Of a stretch of DNA of 64,000 nt, positions 50,463 to 59,765 are shown piece by piece. The DNA is from Bradyrhizobium aeschynomenes (lineage in GTDB: Bacteria; Pseudomonadota; Alphaproteobacteria; Rhizobiales; Xanthobacteraceae), in NCBI RefSeq assembly GCF_013178945.1, contig NZ_JABFDM010000009.1, forward strand, positions 124,001 through 188,000, read 5' to 3'. A model generated the notes under the pieces. The model was not told the origin of the DNA. It made no database searches and worked only from the letters and a program-made list of their open reading frames with translations. The translations under genes and the position numbers were made by a program. Every line of letters starts with the position of its first letter. Within the stretch, counting starts at the first letter, position 1.

Positions 50463-52625
50463 TCAGGCCTGAGCCTTCGCCTCGCGCCGCCGCGCGGTGA
50501 GGATGTACTCGGTGTAGCCGTTCGGCTGGGTCCGGCCCTCGAACACCAGGTCGCAGGCCGCCTTGAACGCGACGCCGTCGAACGAGGGCGCCATCGGCTG
50601 GTACAGCGGGTCGCCGGCGTTCTGCTTGTCGACGACGACGGCCATGCGCTTCAGCGAATCCATCACCTGGTCCTTGCTGACCACGCCGTGGTGCAGCCAG
50701 TTGGCGAGATGCTGGCTGGAGATGCGCAACGTCGCGCGGTCTTCCATCAGGCCGACGTCGTGGATATCGGGCACCTTGGAGCAGCCGACGCCCTGATCGA
50801 TCCAGCGCACGACATAGCCGAGAATGCCCTGGCAGTTGTTGTCGATCTCCTGGCGGACGTCGTCCGGCGCCCAGTTGGAGTTCGACACCGGGATGGTGAG
50901 GATGTCGCCGAGCTTGGCGCGCGGGCCGCCCTTGGTGAGCTCGTCCTGACGGGCGTGCACGTTGACCTGGTGATAGTGCAAAGCGTGCAGCGTGGCCGCG
51001 GTCGGCGACGGCACCCATGCGGTGGTGGCGCCGGCCGAGGGGTGACCGATCTTCTGCGCCAGCATGTCGGCCATCTTGTCCGGCGCCGCCCACATGCCCT
51101 TGCCGATCTGGGCGTGGCCGGGCAGGCCGTCGATCAGGCCCATGTCGACGTTCCAGTCTTCGTACGCCTTGATCCAGGGCTGCGCCTTCATCTCGTTCTT
51201 GCGGATCATCGGACCCGCTTCCATCGAGGTGTGGATCTCGTCGCCGGTGCGGTCGAGGAAGCCGGTGTTGATGAAGACGATGCGCTTGGACGCCTGCTGA
51301 ATGCAGGCCTTCAGGTTCACCGTGGTGCGGCGCTCCTCGTCCATGATGCCGACCTTCATGGTGTTTTCCGGCAGGCCGAGCAGCTTCTCGACGCGCGCGA
51401 ACAGCTCCACCGTCAGCGCCACTTCGTCGGGACCGTGCATCTTCGGCTTGACGATGTAGATCGAGCCGGTGCGGCTGTTCTTGGTCTTGGAGTTGCCCTT
51501 GAGGTCGTGGATCGCGAGCAGGCCGGTCACGGCGGCGTCGAGGATGCCTTCCGGAATCTCCTCGCCGTCGGCGCCGAGCACGGCGTCGGTGAACATGTGG
51601 TGTCCGCAGTTGCGGATCAGCAGCAGGCTGCGGCCATGCAGGGTCAGCGTGCCGCCCGATGGCGTGGTGTAGCTGCGGTCGCTGTTCAGCGCGCGCGTGA
51701 GCGTCTTGCCGCCCTTCTCGAAATCGGCGGACAGCGTGCCGTTCATCAGGCCGAGCGTGTTGCGATAGACCAGCACCTTGTCCTCGGCGTCGACGGCGGC
51801 AACCGAGTCCTCCATGTCGAGGATGGTCGAGACCGCGGCCTCGAGGATCATGTCGGACACGCCAGCGGGATCGTCCTTGCCGATCACGTGGCTGCGGTCG
51901 ATCACGACCTCGATGTGCAGGCCGTTGTTGGCGAGCAGGATCACCGACGGCGCCTCGGCCGAACCCTGATAGCCGGCGAATTGTGCGGCGTCCTTGAGCG
52001 CTGTGGCGTTGCCGCTCTTGAGCTTGGCCGAGAGCTGGCCGGCGATGACGCTGTAGGCGGTGACGTCGGTGTGGCTGCCGGTGGCGAGCGGCACGGCCGC
52101 GTCGAGGAACGCCTTGGCCTTGGCGATCACCTTGTCGCCCCTGGCCTTGTTGTAGCCCTTTCCACCCTCGCTCGGATCATGCGGGATGGCATCGGTGCCG
52201 TAGAAGGCGTCGTACAGCGAGCCCCAGCGTGCATTGGCGGCGTTGAGCGCGTAGCGGGCATTGGTCAGCGGCACCACCAGCTGCGGGCCGCAGATCTTGC
52301 CGATCTCCTCGTCGACATTGGCGGTCTCGACCTTGTGGGTCGCCGGCTCCGGCAGCAGATAGCCGATCTCCTTCAGGAACGCCGTGTAGGCGCCGAGGTC
52401 GAAAGCCTTGCCCTTGTTGGCGAGGTGCCAGGCGTCGATCTTGTCCTGCAGCGTGTCACGGAACGCGAGCAACTCGCGGTTCTTCGGGCCGAGATCGCGC
52501 AGGATCGCGGCGACGCCGGCCCAGAACGCGTCCGGATCGATTCCCGTCTTGGGCGCGGCCTCCTTGGCGATGAAGTCGAACAAGACGGGGGCGATCTTCA
52601 GTCCATGGGCGTCGATACGGGTCAT
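50463..52625 (-). CDS. glcB: Malate synthase G
   Basis: A 720-residue monomeric malate synthase, the usual length for the G isoform. It condenses glyoxylate and acetyl-CoA to malate in the glyoxylate bypass. Recognisable segments: RIDAHGLKIAPVLFDFIA at the start, DMEDSVAAVDAEDKV, KMHGPDEVALT, GIMDEERRTTVNL, NTGFLDRTGDEIHTSMEAGP (in parts) and WVPSPTAATLHALHYHQV. The true start is ATG 52625; the open frame continues upstream without a start context. Isocitrate lyase is not in the window. Confidence 0.95.
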   Translation of the reverse strand: MTRIDAHGLKIAPVLFDFIAKEAAPKTGIDPDAFWAGVAAILRDLGPKNRELLAFRDTLQDKIDAWHLANKGKAFDLGAYTAFLKEIGYLLPEPATHKVETANVDEEIGKICGPQLVVPLTNARYALNAANARWGSLYDAFYGTDAIPHDPSEGGKGYNKARGDKVIAKAKAFLDAAVPLATGSHTDVTAYSVIAGQLSAKLKSGNATALKDAAQFAGYQGSAEAPSVILLANNGLHIEVVIDRSHVIGKDDPAGVSDMILEAAVSTILDMEDSVAAVDAEDKVLVYRNTLGLMNGTLSADFEKGGKTLTRALNSDRSYTTPSGGTLTLHGRSLLLIRNCGHHMFTDAVLGADGEEIPEGILDAAVTGLLAIHDLKGNSKTKNSRTGSIYIVKPKMHGPDEVALTVELFARVEKLLGLPENTMKVGIMDEERRTTVNLKACIQQASKRIVFINTGFLDRTGDEIHTSMEAGPMIRKNEMKAQPWIKAYEDWNVDMGLIDGLPGHAQIGKGMWAAPDKMADMLAQKIGHPSAGATTAWVPSPTAATLHALHYHQVNVHARQDELTKGGPRAKLGDILTIPVSNSNWAPDDVRQEIDNNCQGILGYVVRWIDQGVGCSKVPDIHDVGLMEDRATLRISSQHLANWLHHGVVSKDQVMDSLKRMAVVVDKQNAGDPLYQPMAPSFDGVAFKAACDLVFEGRTQPNGYTEYILTARRREAKAQA

Positions 52626-52906
52626 GATGAGACGTTTCTCTCGAATAGGGGCGACGTTGCGCGTGATCTGGTCAGGCTGAAATGGCCGCCTCCGGGGCAG
52701 CTTGTGCAGTGCATTTAGCGCCAAAGCGAGGGCCAAGGAAGGGGGGAGGGGTATCGCAGTTGGTCGGGGGTTGGGGGGGCCTCGCGAGCTTGGGCGCTCC
52801 TGGAACAACCCCAGGCCGCCGCATTCGATCCTGTCGCCACCGCCTCCGCTGTCATCACCCGCGAAAGGTCCATCGCTTTGCTGTGGATGTCGCGATCTCC
52901 ACCACT

Positions 52907-53008
52907 GTCATCACCCGCGAAAGCGGGTGATCCAGTACGCCGCGGTCTCTCATGGAGCCTCTGGCGTCTTTGGAAAATTGGATCGCCCGGTCAAGCCGGG
53001 CGATGACG
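52907..53008. repeat. Inverted-repeat element
   Basis: GTCATCACCCGCGAAAGCGGGTGATCC at the left contains its own hairpin (CACCCGC/GCGGGTG), and GATCGCCCGGTCAAGCCGGGCGATGAC at the right contains another. A partial copy of the left part (TCATCACCCGCGAAA) lies at 52852-52866. Confidence 0.7.
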
Positions 53009-53127
53009 GCTGTGGGTGGGGAGGCAACGCCCAACCCAGCGAGATCATCGCTCGTGGAGGTCATGGCTCATGCGACTTCGTTCTCGCGGCGCATGATCGC
53101 GTCCGAGCTTTACTCTTGCTCGCCCCC

Positions 53128-53492
53128 CGATCACGAGAGGCGCAGGGAAGGCCGGGTGCTGGCTGCACCCATGGCCCGCCTGCAGAAAAAAAGCAGGCGG
53201 CAGTCACCACAGGTACGAGCCGGACATCCGGCCTTCCCTGCGCGATGGATTTACGGTTGCTCCGTGGTCTCCCCGGTGCGCCGGGCTTTCTGGTCACCGT
53301 TGCCCGCGCGACGCGTGGGCGCTTCGCAGACGTGGCATCAGCGTCGGGATGCCAGGACCCCACGGCTTGGCCGTGCGCCTTAAGGACTGTCCGCCAGCAT
53401 GATCGCTCACACCGCAGCCAAAGGCGCCCACCGCATCCCGCACCCGACGTCCGTGACGGTCGCGAACTGTCCCTCGTGTGGGACGGGATGCA
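53128..53492 (-). repeat. Dispersed intergenic repeat, copy 2 (inverted relative to copy 1)
   Basis: The reverse complement aligns with 3664-4012. The outer 16-bp arms (53140-53155 and 53228-53243) are identical to those of copy 1. The inner hairpin here is CGCCTGC/GCAGGCG (53177-53183 and 53193-53199) against CGTGC/GCACG in copy 1, so both halves changed together. No credible protein is encoded. Confidence 0.8.
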
Positions 53493-53801
53493 CGGATAAG
53501 ATCATGGTTTCTGGAAAAAAGAAATAGAAAAATTTTTGCGCCCGGGACTGGACAGGCCAAATCAGGTTGGGGACGTTGATGAATTCGGATTTGCGGATGA
53601 ATCTCGATGCGTGCCGCCTGGCCGTCGCCACCTACCAGATGACAAGCTACTCGCAGGGAGAACTGAAGCACGAGCATGGGCTCGTGCGTGCGTCTCGCAA
53701 GGACTTTGTCCGCGCCGATTCATTGCCCCTGCACAGTCCCACTTCGGACGTAAAGGCTGTCGATAACGACTTGCATCTAGCGTGTCGGGGGGAGACGGGT
53801 G

Positions 53802-54833
53802 ATGTCGTTCACTGGGCTGCGGTCGGTCGTCCTGTGTCTGGGCCTGCTCACGCTGCCCGCGCTTGCGGCGGACAAGTCGGTGACGCCATATCTCCGCCCG
53901 GCCGAGACGAAGCCGGCGCCGACGCTGATGCAGATGCTCGTCGCCGCGTTGAAGCCGAAGTCCGTGCATGCGGCCGAGCCTGCTCACAAGCCCAGGGGTC
54001 GGCACGCCGCCGCCGCGGCGAAGAAGCCGAAGACTCCGCCCGCCACCGCGGCGACCGAGCCGCCGCCGGCGCAGCCCACCACGGCTGGTGCGACGGAGCC
54101 GCCGGCGCAGTCCACGACGGTTGGCGCGGCGGTGACGCCGCCCGGGCCGCTGTCCGAGACCGAGCTCGCCGCCAAGGGGCTGGAGCTGTTCAACGATACG
54201 AGCCTGTCGGGCGGCAACAAGGCGTCCTGCGCCACCTGCCACTTCTCGACCGGACACACCAACAACAAGACCTATGTCGGCCTCGATGTCGTCGCCGACG
54301 GCGATCCCAACGGCCGCAACACGCCGACCTTGTGGGGCGTCGGCGAGCGCGCGGTGTTCGGCTGGGCGGGGCAGGCGGCGACGCTCGAAGACAGCATCCG
54401 CGGCATCATCGTCAACCGCATGAAGGGGGCGGAGCCGTCGCAGCAGACCTTGGCGGCGCTGGTCGCCTATGTGCGCACCTTGAACTATCCGGCCAACTGG
54501 CAGGTCAAGGAGGACGGCACGCCGCGGCCCGACGCGAGCGCGGCCGTGAAGCGCGGCTATGATCTCTATATCGGCGATGGCGGCTGCGGCACCTGTCATC
54601 AGTTGCCGAGCTTCGACAAGAAGAGCAAGGACGACATCGGCACCGGCGGCAAGTTCAAGGTGCCGACCTTGCATGCGGTCGCATCGACCGCGCCGTACTT
54701 CCACGATGGCCGCACCGCATCGCTGCGCGATGCCGTCAAGCTCATGTGGGACGTCTATGCCAAGAAGATGGACTCGCGGCTGCCGACCGAGGACGAGGTC
54801 GACGATCTCACTGCCTATGTCGGGGCGCTTTAG
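53802..54833 (+). CDS. Dihaem cytochrome c, CcpA/MauG-like
   Basis: A 343-residue periplasmic protein. The signal peptide (VVLCLGLLTLPALAADK) is followed by an Ala/Pro/Thr-rich linker (about 60-115) and two cytochrome c modules with haem motifs CATCH (143-147) and CGTCH (262-266). The first module has TPTLWGVGERAVFGWAG, the second VPTLHAVASTAPYFHDG, both typical of the bacterial cytochrome c peroxidase superfamily. Peroxidase activity or electron transfer is possible; partners are not in view. ATG 53802 follows GGGGAG by 7 bp. Confidence 0.82.
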   Translation: MSFTGLRSVVLCLGLLTLPALAADKSVTPYLRPAETKPAPTLMQMLVAALKPKSVHAAEPAHKPRGRHAAAAAKKPKTPPATAATEPPPAQPTTAGATEPPAQSTTVGAAVTPPGPLSETELAAKGLELFNDTSLSGGNKASCATCHFSTGHTNNKTYVGLDVVADGDPNGRNTPTLWGVGERAVFGWAGQAATLEDSIRGIIVNRMKGAEPSQQTLAALVAYVRTLNYPANWQVKEDGTPRPDASAAVKRGYDLYIGDGGCGTCHQLPSFDKKSKDDIGTGGKFKVPTLHAVASTAPYFHDGRTASLRDAVKLMWDVYAKKMDSRLPTEDEVDDLTAYVGAL

Positions 54834-54877
54834 CGCGGGTCTGAGCAGTCACCACATCGAGCTCTGACGTCCTGCCC

Positions 54878-55020
54878 GTCATTCCGGGGCGATCGGCAAT
54901 GCGCAGCCGCGAAGCGGTTGTGCGATGACGATCGAACCTGGAATCTCGAGGTTGTTAGGAAAGAATGCAATAACGTCGAGTTTCCGGGTTCAAGGCCTGC
55001 GGCCTTGCCCCGGAATGACG
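54878..55020. repeat. Inverted-repeat element after the dihaem gene
   Basis: GTCATTCCGGGGC at the left end and GCCCCGGAATGAC at the right end form perfect 13-bp outer arms, with inner palindromic segments (AACCTGGAATCTCGA region). It fills the gap between the convergent dihaem and cysNC genes. Confidence 0.8.
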
Positions 55021-55048
55021 TGGTGTGGGACGTTCTTGAACCAAGACG

Positions 55049-56965
55049 TCAGATATTCGCGCCGAGGTCGGCGATGTCGTCGAACAGCACGCCCGTTTTC
55101 GACAGCAGCGATTCGAGCTCATCGGTGGCATCGGCGATGCCGCGCGTTGCGGTGTCGATCACGAGCTCCGCATCCAGCGGCGGCTCGTAGTCGGTGCCGA
55201 TGCCGGTGAAGTTCTGCAAGTTTCCGGCGCGGGCCTTGGCGTAGTGGCCCTTGGGATCGCGGCTCTCGCAGATCTCGGCGGCTGTGGCAACGTAGACCTC
55301 GCGGAACAGGTCGCCGGCGACGCGTCGCGCGGCGGCGCGGTCCTCGCGCGCGGGCGAGACCGCGGCGACGATGGCGATGTGGCCGTTGCGGGCGAGATGG
55401 GTCGCGACTTCGGCGAGGCGGCGGATGTTCTCGGCGCGGTCCTCCGGCGTGAAGCCGAGATCCCTGTTGAGCCCGGCGCGCACGGTGTCGCCGTCGAGCA
55501 GCACCGGCGCGCCGCCGCGGCTGAACAGCCGCCGCTCGAGAGCGCGAGCAAGCGTCGACTTGCCGGCGCCGGGCAGGCCGGTCATCCACACCACCGCGCC
55601 CTTGTGGCGGTAGCGGTCGGCGCGCTCCTGCGGCTGCAGGGCGGATTCCACCGGCATGATGTCGACCGGCGCCGCGCGCTTGCCGGCTGCGATCGACAGC
55701 ACCAGCCCGCCGCCGGCGATGCGGCCCTGCACCTCGATGACGAGGCGACCGGTGCGCGCATTCTCGGTATAGGGATCGATGGCGACCGGCTGGGTCAGCG
55801 CGATCTCGATCTCGCCGACATGGTTGCGCGCGATCGACGCGTTCTCCTCGTTCGAGAGCGAGCCGGGATCGACCGCCTTCTCGATTGCCACCACGCTGCC
55901 GCGCGCCTCGCGGGTGCCCAGCCGCACCAGGATGTTGTCGCCCTTGGCGAGCGGCTGGTCGTGCAGCCAGAAGATGCGCGCATGTAGCCGGCGCGCGGCC
56001 TGCGGCTCGCGGCCGACATGGGCGATGACGTCGCCGCGCTCGATGAACAGCTCGCGGTCGAGCGTGATGCCGACCGAGCGGCCCGCGCCTTGCGCTGCTG
56101 TCACCGGGGTCTGCGGCCAGCCCTCGACGGTCTTGATCTTGGCGATCTTGCCGGCCGGCATGATCACGATCTCGTCGCCTGAGCGCAACTCACCGGCCTC
56201 GACGCGGCCGGCGACGATACGGCGGTCGTCGAACTTGTAGATCGCCTGCACCGGCAGGCGCAGCGGCAGGCTCGACAGCGGCTTGGCCGGCTCCAGGCCG
56301 TCGAGCGCCTCGACGACGGTCGGGCCCTTGTACCAGCCGATGCGCGAGGTGAGCTGCGCCACGCCGTCACCGTCGCGGGCGGAGATCGGGATCACCGCGA
56401 CCGGCTTGACGCCGAGGCCTTCGAGATGCGCCGAGATTTCGGCCTTGATGTCGTTGAAGCGGGCTTCGCCGAAATCGACGCGGTCCATCTTGTTCACGAC
56501 GACCGCGACCTGCTTCACGCCGAGCAGATGCAGGAGATAGCCGTGGCGGCGGGTCTGGTCGCGCACGCCTTCGAGCGCGTCGATGATCAGCACCGCGCCG
56601 TCGGCCTGCGAGGCGCCGGTGATCATGTTGCGCAGGAACTCGGCGTGGCCGGGCGCGTCGATCAGCACGACCTCGCGCGCATTGGTGCGGAAGCGGATCT
56701 GGGTGGTGTCGATGGTGATGCCCTGGTCGCGCTCGGTCTGCAGCGCGTCGAGCAGGAACGACCACTCGAACGGCATGCCGCGGCGCGCCGAGACTGCCTG
56801 CAGCATCTCGAGCTTGCCGTCCGGCAGGCTGCCGGTCTCATGCAGCAGGCGGCCGACCAGGGTCGACTTGCCGTGATCGACATGGCCGACGATGACGATA
56901 CTGACTTGCGGGCGGCTGGTGCCGTTCGGCGTGGCGGGGGCGGCGGCCGGGACTCTCATGTTCAT
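55049..56965 (-). CDS. cysNC: Bifunctional sulfate adenylyltransferase subunit 1 / APS kinase (CysNC)
   Basis: A 638-residue fusion. The N-terminal CysN GTPase (about 18-440) has GHVDHGKST, DAPGHAEF and NKMDRVDF; the C-terminal CysC kinase (about 455-630) has GLPGAGKST and a LDGDTVRAGLNRDLGF block. CysN activates CysD to make APS; CysC phosphorylates APS to PAPS. It is the second gene of a cysD-cysNC unit with a 15-bp gap. The fusion is common in Rhizobiales. Confidence 0.95.
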   Translation of the reverse strand: MNMRVPAAAPATPNGTSRPQVSIVIVGHVDHGKSTLVGRLLHETGSLPDGKLEMLQAVSARRGMPFEWSFLLDALQTERDQGITIDTTQIRFRTNAREVVLIDAPGHAEFLRNMITGASQADGAVLIIDALEGVRDQTRRHGYLLHLLGVKQVAVVVNKMDRVDFGEARFNDIKAEISAHLEGLGVKPVAVIPISARDGDGVAQLTSRIGWYKGPTVVEALDGLEPAKPLSSLPLRLPVQAIYKFDDRRIVAGRVEAGELRSGDEIVIMPAGKIAKIKTVEGWPQTPVTAAQGAGRSVGITLDRELFIERGDVIAHVGREPQAARRLHARIFWLHDQPLAKGDNILVRLGTREARGSVVAIEKAVDPGSLSNEENASIARNHVGEIEIALTQPVAIDPYTENARTGRLVIEVQGRIAGGGLVLSIAAGKRAAPVDIMPVESALQPQERADRYRHKGAVVWMTGLPGAGKSTLARALERRLFSRGGAPVLLDGDTVRAGLNRDLGFTPEDRAENIRRLAEVATHLARNGHIAIVAAVSPAREDRAAARRVAGDLFREVYVATAAEICESRDPKGHYAKARAGNLQNFTGIGTDYEPPLDAELVIDTATRGIADATDELESLLSKTGVLFDDIADLGANI

Positions 56966-56980
56966 TGCCTCGGGCTCCGC

Positions 56981-57886
56981 TCAGAGATAGCCGGCCACGC
57001 GCAGACGCTCGAAGGCGTCCTCGGTCTCGTGGTCGAGCGCACGTCCGGCGCGCTCCGGGACCTTGGTGCTCTCGAGCTCGGCGAGGATCTCGGCGATGTT
57101 CGAGGCGTTCGAGGCCACCGGGAAGGTGATGTCCTGGTCGCCGAGCGAGCGATAGCGCTTGCCGTTCTTCGACAGATACAGCGGGATGATCGGGATGTTC
57201 TCGCGCGCGGTGTAGGCCCAGATGTCGGCCTCGGTCCAATGCAGGATCGGATGGATGCGCAAGTGAGCGCCCTGCGGCGGCGAGGCGTTGAAATGGTCCC
57301 AGAACTCCGGCGGCTGGTCGCGCACGTCCCAGTTGCCTTCGGCGCCGCGCGGCGAGAACACGCGCTCCTTGGCGCGCGTCGCCTCCTCGTCGCGGCGAAT
57401 GCCGGCGATCAGGCCGTCGAAGCCGTGCTTGGCGAGCGCCATCTTCAGGCCCTCGGTCTTGCGCGCGGCCGAGCGGGCGGCGGGCGGCAGCGTCGGATCG
57501 ACGGCATCGATCGGCGGGCACGGCTCGATCTTCAGGTCGAGGCCCCACTCCTTCGCGTAGGTGTCGCGGAAAGCGTACATCTCCGGAAACTTCTTGGCTG
57601 TATCGACATGCATGGCCGGAAACGGTACGCGGCCGAAGAACGCCTTGCGTGCCAGCCAGATCATCACGTTGGAATCTTTTCCGAGCGACCACAGCAGCGC
57701 GAGCTTCTTCAACCGTGCAAAGGCCTCGCGGAGAATGTAAATGCTCTGCGCCTCCAGCTGATCGAGATGGTCCATCGTGGGCGCGGCGCTGAGGACGCGC
57801 GGCATGGAAGATGCTTGCTCGATCTCGGATGAGGGCAACCGGTCTTTGGAAACGTCGTTGGTGAGAATGTGCATGCTGTCAGCCAT
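56981..57886 (-). CDS. cysD: Sulfate adenylyltransferase subunit 2 (CysD)
   Basis: A 301-residue PP-loop enzyme. The PP motif LLWSLGKDSNVMIWLARKAF departs slightly from SxGKDS by position only; other CysD marks are FPAMHVDTAKKFPEMYAFRD, GIRRDEEATRAKERVFSPR and HPILHWTEADIWAY. It adenylates sulfate to APS with CysN. I place the start at ATG 57886; the frame continues upstream for hundreds of codons antisense to cysG, which is not coding. ATG 57874 is an alternative. Confidence 0.95.
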   Translation of the reverse strand: MADSMHILTNDVSKDRLPSSEIEQASSMPRVLSAAPTMDHLDQLEAQSIYILREAFARLKKLALLWSLGKDSNVMIWLARKAFFGRVPFPAMHVDTAKKFPEMYAFRDTYAKEWGLDLKIEPCPPIDAVDPTLPPAARSAARKTEGLKMALAKHGFDGLIAGIRRDEEATRAKERVFSPRGAEGNWDVRDQPPEFWDHFNASPPQGAHLRIHPILHWTEADIWAYTARENIPIIPLYLSKNGKRYRSLGDQDITFPVASNASNIAEILAELESTKVPERAGRALDHETEDAFERLRVAGYL

Positions 57887-57898
57887 CGCCTGCTTGGG

Positions 57899-57975
57899 AG
57901 AAAATTCTATGGCGAAGCCAAGGAATAATTTTCTCTTTACGTCCGCGACCTGACACTTATATAGAAAATAATTCC
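57899..57975. promoter_or_regulatory. Sulfur-gene divergent control region with AT-rich inverted repeats
   Basis: GGAATAATTTTCT (57922-57934) and AGAAAATAATTCC (57963-57975) are a perfect 13-bp inverted pair. A third related half-site AGAAAATTC starts at 57899. They lie in the 123 bp between divergent cysD and cysG, in a locally AT-rich stretch, and probably bind the regulator of sulfate assimilation. The regulator is not identified. Confidence 0.65.
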
Positions 57976-58009
57976 AGTCAACCCCGAAGAGTCGAAGCCG
58001 AAGAGCGCA

Positions 58010-59440
58010 ATGCAATATCTGCCGGTGTTTCTCGATCTCAAGACCGGCCCCGTGCTGCTGATCGGCGCGGGCGAGCTCGTGCGTGCCAAGCTGCGGGTGT
58101 TGCTGTCCGCGGGTGCCCGCATCCGCTGGTTTGCGACCGATGGCGACTTCGATCTCGGCGGCTTGCGCGATGATCACGGCCAGATCGAGCGTGCTGACGG
58201 TGATCCGCTGAGTGCCGATCTCGTTGGCGTCATCGCGGTGCTGTGCGCGGGCGCCGGCGACATCGGCGTGGCCATGTCGGCGCGGGCGCGCAGCATGGGT
58301 CTGCCCGTCAACGTGATGGACGACCTCGCGCATTCCAGCTTCATCTTCCCGGCGATCGTCGATCGCGGCGACGTCGTGGTCGCCATCGGCACCGGCGGCT
58401 CGTCGCCGGTGGTGGCGCGGCGCGTGCGCGAGCGCATCGAGGCGCTGCTGCCGGCACGGATCGGCGAGCTCGCGAGCTTCATCGGCGATTTCCGCAAGAC
58501 CATCAACCCGCTGATAGCGGAGATGCCGCTGCGCCGCCGCTTCTGGGAGCGCATCGTCGACGGCCCGATCGGCGCGCTGGTGCTGGCCGGCCGCAAGCAG
58601 GAAGCCGAAGCGGCGCTGCACGGCATCGCCGATCCCGCCGCATTCGCGGGCGCCGACCATGCCGGCCGCAGCGAAGGCCATGTCACCCTGGTCGGCGCCG
58701 GTCCCGGCGATCCCGATCTGCTGACCATCAAGGCGCTGCGCGCGCTGCAGGACGCCGACGTCGTCTACTACGACGAGCTGGTGACTCCCGAAATTCTCGA
58801 CCGCATCCGCCGCGACGCCTCGCGCGTGCCGGTCGGCCGCCGTGTCGGCAAGCCCGGCATCGGCCAGGACGCGGTCAACAAGCTGCTGATCGACGCCGCC
58901 CGCGAGGGCAAGCGCGCGGTGCGCCTGAAGGGCGGCGACGCTTTCGTGTTCGGCCGCGGCGGCGAAGAAGTGGATGCGCTGCGCAAGGCCGGCGTGTCCT
59001 ACAGCATCGTGCCGGGCATCACGGCGGGCATCGGCGCCGCCGCGCAGTTCGAGGTGCCGCTGACCTTCCGCAGCAAGGCACTGCGCATCACCTTCCTCAC
59101 CGCGCACAAGGAGCGCGACGCCGAGGCGGTCGACTGGTCTGTCCTGACGGATACGAAGATGACGGTCGTCGTCTACATGGGCATGACGGCGGCGCCGGCC
59201 GTGCGCTGCGGCCTGCTCGCGGCGGGACGCTCGCCGCACACGCCGGTCGGCGTGTTCGCGCGCGTGACGCGCCCCGATGCGCAAGCCGCGGTCGGGACGC
59301 TCGATCAATTGCCGGACCTCGTTGCCAAGATCGATGGCGGCCCGGCCATCCTCATCATCGGTGACGTCGTGGCGCATTCGGCGCCGTGGCGTCAGCAGAA
59401 CCTCAGTGGCGTGATTGCACAACTCCTGGAACCCGTCTGA
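58010..59440 (+). CDS. cysG: Siroheme synthase CysG (trifunctional)
   Basis: A 476-residue protein. The N-terminal precorrin-2 dehydrogenase/ferrochelatase domain (about 1-205) starts YLPVFLDLKTGPVLLIGAGE and holds SSFIFPAIVDRGDVVVAIGTGG; the C-terminal uroporphyrinogen III methyltransferase (about 220-470) has VGAGPGDPDLLTIKALRALQ, RLKGGDAFVFGRGGEE and VPGITAGIGA. It makes the sirohaem needed by CysI. It heads the plus-strand operon, 124 bp from cysD. Confidence 0.95.
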   Translation: MQYLPVFLDLKTGPVLLIGAGELVRAKLRVLLSAGARIRWFATDGDFDLGGLRDDHGQIERADGDPLSADLVGVIAVLCAGAGDIGVAMSARARSMGLPVNVMDDLAHSSFIFPAIVDRGDVVVAIGTGGSSPVVARRVRERIEALLPARIGELASFIGDFRKTINPLIAEMPLRRRFWERIVDGPIGALVLAGRKQEAEAALHGIADPAAFAGADHAGRSEGHVTLVGAGPGDPDLLTIKALRALQDADVVYYDELVTPEILDRIRRDASRVPVGRRVGKPGIGQDAVNKLLIDAAREGKRAVRLKGGDAFVFGRGGEEVDALRKAGVSYSIVPGITAGIGAAAQFEVPLTFRSKALRITFLTAHKERDAEAVDWSVLTDTKMTVVVYMGMTAAPAVRCGLLAAGRSPHTPVGVFARVTRPDAQAAVGTLDQLPDLVAKIDGGPAILIIGDVVAHSAPWRQQNLSGVIAQLLEPV

Positions 59441-59755
59441 ATGACCTCCCCGCTGCAACAGAAGATCAAGATCACCGGTCCCTCGATCGTCACCGCGAAC
59501 CGCACGTGGGACGGCGCCGTCATCTACCGCACCGGCAGCAAGAGCTGGTCCGATGAGCTGACCGACGCGGCGATCGTGCGCACCGCCGACGAGGCGCGCG
59601 CGCTGCTGACGGAGGCGGTGGCCGATGATCTCAACGCGATCGGTCCCTATATCGCCCCGGTCGAGGTCGCAGCCGACGGCGCGGTGAAGCCCGGCAACAT
59701 GCGTGAACACATCCGGCTGACGGGCGCCACCATCGCGCTCCCGGCTCAAGCCTGA
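59441..59755 (+). CDS. DUF2849 domain protein
   Basis: A 104-residue protein of a family found next to sulfite reductase genes in alphaproteobacteria. It contains TANRTWDGAVIYRTGSKSW and a helical DEARALLTEAVADDLNAI part. It starts at the base after the cysG stop and ends 10 bp before cysI, so it is co-translated with both. A helper role for sulfite reduction is inferred; it is unproven. Confidence 0.85.
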   Translation: MTSPLQQKIKITGPSIVTANRTWDGAVIYRTGSKSWSDELTDAAIVRTADEARALLTEAVADDLNAIGPYIAPVEVAADGAVKPGNMREHIRLTGATIALPAQA

Positions 59756-59765
59756 AGGCCCTCTC

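Larger units (their letters stand above)
52626..53801. other. Long intergenic region made mainly of repeats
   Basis: About 1.18 kb without a supported gene. It contains an inverted-repeat element (52907-53008) and copy 2 of the long dispersed repeat (53128-53492), followed by an AT-rich stretch (53511-53537). A short frame from 53580 (MNSDLRMNLDACRL) runs into the dihaem gene out of frame and is not convincing. Confidence 0.6.

Noticed and set aside
50460..52718. A 752-codon plus-strand open frame.
   Set aside because: It lies exactly opposite malate synthase G, which has the full family pattern on the minus strand.
53061..53363. A 100-codon minus-strand frame (MGSWHPDADATSAK) and similar short frames at 3875-4234.
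   Set aside because: They lie inside the dispersed repeat and do not behave like a protein: the conserved feature is base pairing in the hairpins.
53580..53801. A short plus-strand frame MNSDLRMNLDACRL running toward the dihaem cytochrome gene.
   Set aside because: It overlaps that gene out of frame, has no family pattern and no clear ribosome site.
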